From positions 977,501-1,041,500 of the forward strand of contig CM036769.1 in the NCBI GenBank assembly GCA_020796225.1: a DNA stretch of 64,000 bases, given 5' to 3'. This document shows positions 45,601 through 54,600 of the stretch, piece after piece. The notes below the pieces were generated by a model that was not told the DNA's origin, searched no databases, and was given only the letters and a program-made list of their open reading frames with translations. Position 1 is the first letter of the stretch, and the number at the start of each line of letters is the position of its first letter. A program made the position numbers and the translations under genes. Origin of the DNA: Arion vulgaris. Its lineage: Eukaryota > Mollusca > Gastropoda > Stylommatophora > Arionidae.

Positions 45601-48600
45601 CAAGATCTGTAACAAATTGGAAAAATTGTACAGTGTCAATACAACTGTTAAAAATTACTTTTTGTCCCCCGCTATGAGCTCAGACGCAGTTGCTACACAT
45701 AATATGGCACCCATGACTGGTTTGTGAGTGCAGGCTTGTTGTCCTTATCAGTTTCCTTCGCCATTTAGGCAAGCCTTACTACGACTTCTGAGGTACATGT
45801 AAATTAGATCCTTAAGTAAAGGATCAGAAAACCTGTAGTTCAAACATGAACTGTGTGCATATCAACATTGTTTTGGTCCAAGTTGGCAGAGAAGCCCAGA
45901 ATTAGAATGACATGTAATTACTAGCAAGTATGTTCTGACTTCACTATAGGCATCCACAAATTACTTTAATGTCTGCTATCAAAACAATTTCTAGTGAAAT
46001 TATATTCATATATATATCTATAGACTCTAATGTTAGACAGATCCTAACAAATGACCATCTTTTGGTTCTGCACAAGAAACTGAAGACTGCAAACTCATTA
46101 CCACACAATCGCCAGAGCGGGGCCTGCACAGGAAGAAAAGAATAGTACCACTGCAACCTACAAGGCATGTCATAAGAGGCGACTGATGTAGGACCTAGGA
46201 AGCTACCTAGTAAATAAAAAGCATCGCAGAAATCGAATGTGTTAGCCTACTTGTAGGCGCATAGCTGACACACCGTACAATCGCTCTTAGGCTCAGATCA
46301 CATACAAATCACAAAGAGTAGTTAACAAGTGGTGGATATGAAGTGTTTGAAGAAGAAGAACCACACAATTAAAACTGCCCACACTGACAAGTGCAATTAC
46401 CCAAAGATAATCAGCAGACTTTGAAAAATGTTCTGCAAACATGTTTCCTCTTTGGTGAACTGAGAACTCATAGGACTTTTTATATCTGGCTCCTGGAGAC
46501 TAAACTAAAGAAGAAATTGTAGATCACCAACAAGGACTTATATCTGGTTCCTGGAGACTAAACTAAAGAAGAAATTGTAGATCAACAGCGATGACTCTCT
46601 GCTGGTGACTGGATTCATGGAAGTAACTCATTTGTTTGTTGAAATATTTCAGTATGAGAAATTAACAACATAATTCATGGAAGCAACTGATTTCTCTGTT
46701 TGGATATCTGAACATGAGATATTGATGAGAGGCAACTCATCTTTCTGTTTGGATATCTGAACATGAGATATTGATGAGAGGCAATTCATCTTTCTGTTTG
46801 GATATCTGAACATGAGATATTGATGAGAGGCAACTCATCTTTCTGTTTGGATATCTGAACATGAGATATTGACGAGAGGCAATTCATCTTTCTGTTTGGA
46901 TATCTGAACATGAGATATTGATGAGAGGCAACTCATCTTTCTGTTTGGATATCTGAGCATGAGATATTGATGAGAGGCAACTCATCTTTCTGTTTGGATA
47001 TCTGAACATGAGATATTGATGAGAGTCAATTCATCTTTCTGTTTGGATATCTGAACATGAGATATTGATGAGAGGCAACTCATCTTTCTGTTTGGATATC
47101 TGAACATGAGATATTGCGAGAGGCAATTCATCTTTCTGTTTGGATATCTGAACATGAGATATTGATGAGAGGCAACTCATCTTTCTGTTTGGATATCTGA
47201 ACATGAGATATTGATGAGAGGCAATTCATCTTTCTGTTTGGATATCTGAACATGAGATATTGATGAGAGGCAACTCATCTTTCTGTTTGGATATCTGAAC
47301 ATGAGATATTGATGAGAGGCAACTCATCTTTCTGTTTGGATATCTGAACATGAGATATTGACGAGAGGCAATTCATCTTTCTGTTTGGATATCTGAACAT
47401 GAGATATTGACGAGAGGCAACTCATCTTTCTGTTTGGATATCTGAACATGAGATATTGATGAGAGGCAACTCATCTTTCTGTTTGGATATCTGAACATGA
47501 GATATTGATGAGAGGCAACTCATCTTTCTGTTTGGATATCTGAACATGAGATATTGATGAGAGGCAACTCATCTTTCTGTTTGGATATCTGAACATGAGA
47601 TATTGGAGAGCAACTCATCTTTCTGTTTGGATATCTGAGCATGAATATTGACGAGAGGCAACTCATCTTTCTGTTTGGATATCTGAACATGAGATATTGC
47701 GAGAGGCAACTCATCTTTCTGTTTGGATATCTGAACATGAGATATTGACGAGAGGCAATTCATCTTTCTGTTTGGATATCTGAGCATGAGATATTGACGA
47801 GAGGCAATTCATCTTTCTGTTTGGATATCTGAGCATGAGATATTGACGAGAGGCAACTCATCTTTCTGTTTGGATATCTGAGCATGAGATATTGATGAGA
47901 GGCAACTCATCTTTCTGTTTGGATATCTGAACATGAGATATTGACGAGAGGCAACTCATCTTTCTGTTTGGATATCTGAACATGAGATATTGACGAGAGG
48001 CAACTCATCTTTCTGTTTGGATATCTGAGCATGAGATATTGACGAGAGGCAACTCATCTTTCTGTTTGGATATCTGAACATGAGATATTGACGAGAGGCA
48101 ACTCATCTTTCTGTTTGGATATCTGAACATGAGATATTGACGAGAGGCAACTCATCTTTCTGTTTGGATATCTGAGCATGAGATATTGATGAGAGGCAAT
48201 TCATCTTTCTGTTTGGATATCTGAGCATGAGATATTGATGAGAGGCAACTCATCTTTCTGTTTGGATATCTGAGCATGAGATATTGATGAGAGGCAATTC
48301 ATCTTTCTGTTTGGATATCTGAGCATGAGATATTGACGAGAGGCAACTCATCTTTCTGTTTGGATATCTGAGCATGAGATATTGATGAGAGGCAATTCAT
48401 CTTTCTGTTTGGATATCTGAGCATGAGATATTGACGAGAGGCAACTCATCTTTCTGTTTGGATATCTGAGCATGAGATATTGACGAGAGGCAATTCATCT
48501 TTCTGTTTGGATATCTGAGCATGAGATATTGACGAGAGGCAACTCATCTTTCTGTTTGGATATCTGAACATGAGATATTGACGAGAGGCAACTCATCTTT

Positions 48601-51600
48601 CTGTTTGGATATCTGAACATGAGATATTGACGAGAGGCAACTCATCTTTCTGTTTGGATATCTGAACATGAGATATTGACGAGAGGCAACTCATCTTTCT
48701 GTTTGGATATCTGAACATGAGATATTGACGAGAGGCAATTCATCTTTCTGTTTGGATATCTGAACATGAGATATTGACGAGAGGCAACTCATCTTTCTGT
48801 TTGGATATCTGAACATGAGATATTGATGAGAGGCAACTCATCTTTCTGTTTGGATATCTGAACATGAGATATTGACGAGAGGCAACTCATCTTTCTGTTT
48901 GGATATCTGAACATGAGATATTGACGAGAGGCAATTCATCTTTCTGTTTGGATATCTGAACATGAGATATTGATGAGAGGCAACTCATCTTTCTGTTTGG
49001 ATATCTGAACCTGAGATATTGATGAGAGGCAACTCATCTTTCTGTTTGGATATCTGAGCATGAGATATTGATGAGAGGCAACTCATCTTTCTGTTTGGAT
49101 ATCTGAGCATGAGATATTGATGAGAGGCAACTCATCTTTCTGTTTGGATATCTGAGCATGAGATATTGATGAGAGGCAACTCATCTTTCTGTTTGGATAT
49201 CTGAACATGAGATATTGATGAGAGGCAACTCATCTTTCTGTTTGGATATCTGAACATGAGATATTGATGAGAGGCAACTCATCTTTCTGTTTGGATATCT
49301 GAACATGAGATATTGATGAGAGGCAACTCATCTTTCTGTTTGGATATCTGAACATGAGATATTGATGAGAGGCAACTCATCTTTCTGTTTGGATATCTGA
49401 GCATGAGATATTGATGAGAGGCAACTCATCTTTCTGTTTGGATATCTGAGCATGAGATATTGATGAGAGGCAACTCATCTTTCTGTTTGGATATCTGAGC
49501 ATGAGATATTGATGAGAGGCAACTCATCTTTCTGTTTGGATATCTGAACATGAGATATTGATGAGAGGCAACTCATCTTTCTGTTTGGATATCTGAACAT
49601 GAGATATTGATGAGAGGCAACTCATCTTTCTGTTTGGATATCTGAGCATGAGATATTGATGAGAGGCAACTCATCTTTCTGTTTGGATATCTGAACATGA
49701 GATATTGATGAGAGGCAATTCATCTTTCTGTTTGGATATCTGAACATGAGATATTGACAAGAGGCAACTCATCTTTCTGTTTGGATATCTGAACATGAGA
49801 TATTGATGAGAGGCAACTCATCTTTCTGTTTGGATATCTGAGCATGAGATATTGACGAGAGGCAACTCATCTTTCTGTTTGGATATCTGAACATGAGATA
49901 TTGATGAGAGGCAACTCATCTTTCTGTTTGGATATCTGAACATGAGATATTGATGAGAGGCAACTCATCTTTCTGTTTGGATATCTGAACATGAGATATT
50001 GATGAGAGGCAACTCATCTTTCTGTTTGGATATCTGAACATGAGATATTGATGAGAGGCAACTCATCTTTCTGTTTGGATATCTGAACATGAGATATTGA
50101 TGAGAGGCAACTCATCTTTCTGTTTGGATATCTGAACATGAGATATTGATGAGAGGCAACTCATCTTTCTGTTTGGATATCTGAACATGAGATATTGACG
50201 AGAGGCAACTCATCTTTCTGTTTGGATATCTGAGCATGAGATATTGACGAGAGGCAACTCATCTTTCTGTTTGGATATCTGAACATGAGATATTGCGAGA
50301 GGCAACTCATCTTTCTGTTTGGATATCTGAACATGAGATATTGACGAGAGGCAATTCATCTTTCTGTTTGGATATCTGAGCATGAGATATTGCAGAGGCA
50401 ATTCATCATTCTGTTTGGATATCTGAGCATGAGATATTGACGAGAGGCAACTCATCTTTCTGTTTGGATATCTGAGCATGAGATATTGATGAGAGGCAAC
50501 TCATCTTTCTGTTTGGATATCTGAACATGAGATATTGCGAGAGGCAACTCATCTTTCTGTTTGGATATCTGAACATGAGATATTGCGAGAGGCAACTCAT
50601 CTTTCTGTTTGGATATCTGAGCATGAGATATTGACGAGAGGCAACTCATCTTTCTGTTTGGATATCTGAACATGAGATATTGACGAGAGGCAACTCATCT
50701 TTCTGTTTGGATATCTGAGCATGAGATATTGATGAGAGGCAATTCATCTTTCTGTTTGGATATCTGAGCATGAATATTGCAGAGGCAACTCATCTTTCTG
50801 TTTGGATATCTGAGCATGAGATATTGATGAGAGGCAATTCATCTTTCTGTTTGGATATCTGAGCATGAGATATTTACGAGAGGCAACTCATCTTTCTGTT
50901 TGGATATCTGAGCATGAGATATTGATGAGAGGCAATTCATCTTTCTGTTTGGATATCTGAGCATGAGATATTGACGAGAGGCAACTCATCTTTCTGTTTG
51001 GATATCTGAGCATGAGATATTGACGAGAGGCAATTCATCTTTCTGTTTGGATATCTGAGCATGAGATATTGACGAGAGGCAACTCATCTTTCTGTTTGGA
51101 TATCTGAACATGAGATATTGCGAGAGGCAACTCATCTTTCTGTTTGGATATCTGAACATGAGATATTGATGAGAGGCAACTCATCTTTCTGTTTGGATAT
51201 CTGAGCATGAGATATTGACGAGAGGCAACTCATCTTTCTGTTTGGATATCTGAACATGAGATATTGATGAGAGGCAACTCATCTTTCTGTTTGGATATCT
51301 GAACATGAGATATTGATGAGAGGCAATTCATCTTTCTGTTTGGATATCTGAACATGAGATATTGATGAGAGGCAACTCATCTTTCTGTTTGGATATCTGA
51401 ACATGAGATATTGATGAGAGGCAATTCATCTTTCTGTTTGGATATCTGAGCATGAGATATTGATGAGAGGCAACTCATCTTTCTGTTTGGATATCTGAGC
51501 ATGAGATATTGACGAGAGGCAACTCATCTTTCTGTTTGGATATCTGAACATGAGATATTGATGAGAGGCAACTCATCTTTCTGTTTGGATATCTGAACAT

Positions 51601-54600
51601 GAGATATTGATGAGAGGCAACTCATCTTTCTGTTTGGATATCTGAGCATGAGATATTGACGAGAGGCAACTCATCTTTCTGTTTGGATATCTGAGCATGA
51701 GATATTGACGAGAGGCAACTCATCTTTCTGTTTGGATATCTGAGCATGAGATATTGACGAGAGGCAACTCATCTTTCTGTTTGGATATCTGAACATGAGA
51801 TATTGATGAGAGGCAACTCATCTTTCTGTTTGGATATCTGAACATGAGATATTGATGAGAGGCAACTCATCTTTCTGTTTGGATATCTGAACATGAGATA
51901 TTGATGAGAGGCAACTCATCTTTCTGTTTGGATATCTGAACATGAGATATTGATGAGAGGCAATTCATCTTTCTGTTTGGATATCTGAAAGGGTCCAACA
52001 GCAAAGAATTGACTTCACTGCACTGGTTTCCCCATATAGCTCCGTCCCTGTAGGCAGAGATGGCATGCCATCTGACAATATTGCATAAAACACGAACTCC
52101 GTAGATCCGGCAACAATCCCAGGGATCTCATGAAAAATTTGCATATGTGTCTCATTTTGGATTCAAACTCACACCCTTCAGGACGACGGGCAAACGACAT
52201 AACCACCTCGCCATTGAGACCCCCACATATGAATATGTGAGCAGGAAAACATGATGACTGAATTCATGGAGGCAGCAAATTTGTTTGTTTAAATCTGAAC
52301 ATGGGACACTGATCACACAAGAATAAAACAATGTATGTCAAAAAGTCTTTCAGAAAAAAAAAACTAGACCAACCTTACTTAAATAAGGACTTTGACAATC
52401 CCTTATCATTGCCATCAATCAGCACTCCATCCGCTGTGAAAAATGAAAGGATTTCCAATGCTTTGGAAGAAAATTGGATCTTGTGGTTCATAGATCAGAC
52501 CTGAATTTTACAATAAATGAAAAATAAACTAGGAAATAAATGGAATAATAATTTTTTTTTAAAATTAACAAATGCAAAGAAAAGAATGACGTTAAAAAAT
52601 GAAGGAAGCAACACAAATTTTCTCCCCAAAAATAATGCTTCCATGTAAGCAATATCATGAATCCTGCACATTTCTGGTCAAATACAATATCAAATAAATG
52701 AATCCTGCACATTTCTGGTCAAATACAATATCAAATAAAGTGCTTTTAAAACAAATAAATTGTGTATCAATGGAGACCATCATTAAAAGATGAAGGTAGA
52801 GATGGATAGGTCATGAGTATGGTATGTCAGTTGGAGCATTGGCTAGAGCAGCTCTTATATGGACAGAAGATGGGAAGAGAAGTCCTGGACATTCAAAGGA
52901 AATGGATATAAGAAGGGGTCTAAAGACGAAGGAATGACTTCAATGCATGGATTTTCCCCATCTGTCTTGGTCTCTCTTTGCAGAAATGGTCAGCCACCTG
53001 TGGAGAGTGTTGCACAAAGCACAGACTCCATAGCTCTGGCAACAATTCTAGGGATATATAGAAAAATGCACTTGTGAACAGAACAGCCCCGACTCAAATC
53101 CTCCACCTTCGCTCATGTGGTGTCAGGGCTTCCAAGGGAAGCAAAGAATAGCACTACTGCGACCTACAAGGCATGTCGTAAAAGATGACTGATGTAGGAT
53201 CTAGGAAGCTACCTAGTAAATAAAAGCGTTGCAGAAATCGGATGTGCTGGCCTACATGTAGGCGCATAACTGGCACAACGTACAACCACTATTAGGCTCA
53301 GATTACATACAAATCATACAGAGTGGTTAACAGGTGGTCATTGTGGAGCGTTCAAAGAAGAATAAATCCACCACCTAGGAACACAAGGCACTAGCTTAAC
53401 CACTTAGCCACAGAGACCCCCAGAAGCCGTGTCTACACAAAAAAAGATGAAAGGAAAGAGACCATGAGGCAGACCAAGAAAATGATGGAGAGATAACATT
53501 GAAGTAGACCTAGCAATACTAGGAGTCAACATTTGTAAAGACAAGACTAAGAACAAAGAAAGATGAAGATGGGTGATATCTGTAGCAATGAACATCAAGG
53601 GATTGAAAAGTTGATCGGAAGAAGTATCATGTAATAGATTAATCATATGAATGTCAATTTCAACAAATATCTAATCAAATGTAACATTATTACTAACACA
53701 TACCTGGATAAAGTGAAGTGACACAAGACGGTGGAATAGTTCCTGAAGTGACCTTGACACCTGTTCCTCCCGATAAAAGAACACTAGGACCTCGTTCAAC
53801 AGTAAAGTTAGTTAATTTATTCATAAGTTTCAGAGATTCCAGGTATTTTTCCTCAGGTGTCATTGTCTGCAACATTTTCATAAATAAACATTTTGTAGAG
53901 TAATACAAACAGTAATCAGCATGTTTGCTTATCAGGTATATATTGAAACAAGACAAAATTAGAACATTTGATGGAAAAATCATCCCAGGAGAACATACAA
54001 GGCATACAAAACACTAAATAATGAACTCTATAGACCCCTGTTTCCCAACGTGGGGCCCATGCCCCACAGGGGGGCATTTTCATCATTAAGGGGGGCAATG
54101 GACTCGTTAATGTTCATGATGTTGCAAAACCGATATATCGGCTTTTGGATCTCCGTTGACAAAAATTAATGGTGCTTCACAATCCCGTTACTGAAGTTTG
54201 AAAAATAATATTAAAAGGAGGAGGGGCATACGGATTTTCGAAAAGCTTTGGTGGGCATGGCACAAAAATGGTTGGGTAACACTGCTATAGACAAATATAC
54301 ATAACCAATCTAAACAAATGACTCGGTTATAAAAATCATAACCCTGCACCCAAAAAGGCTGTGCTGAAGTTCAATCTGAAAGGTACAGATACCACAGCTC
54401 ATGCTGAAAACTGCAACACAACCCATTTTGTTCTCCAAACTGTATCCTGCTATAATCAGCGGGAGTATGAGAACGAACGAGGAAGTAAAAGTTTGGTGTA
54501 TATTTCTCAAGAGTTTCACCCACATGTCTATCATTTGTTTCAATATTTATAACTATTTCAAATAGTCTCTGGTTATTGGTTACTATGGGGGACTGCCTAG

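Noticed and set aside
45449..45727. 92-codon plus-strand ORF
   Set aside because: Antisense shadow of the Cys-rich exon E, which has strong minus-strand splice sites and phase agreement.
20752..51990. CRISPR array
   Set aside because: Units are directly adjacent without unique spacers, in intron-containing animal DNA.
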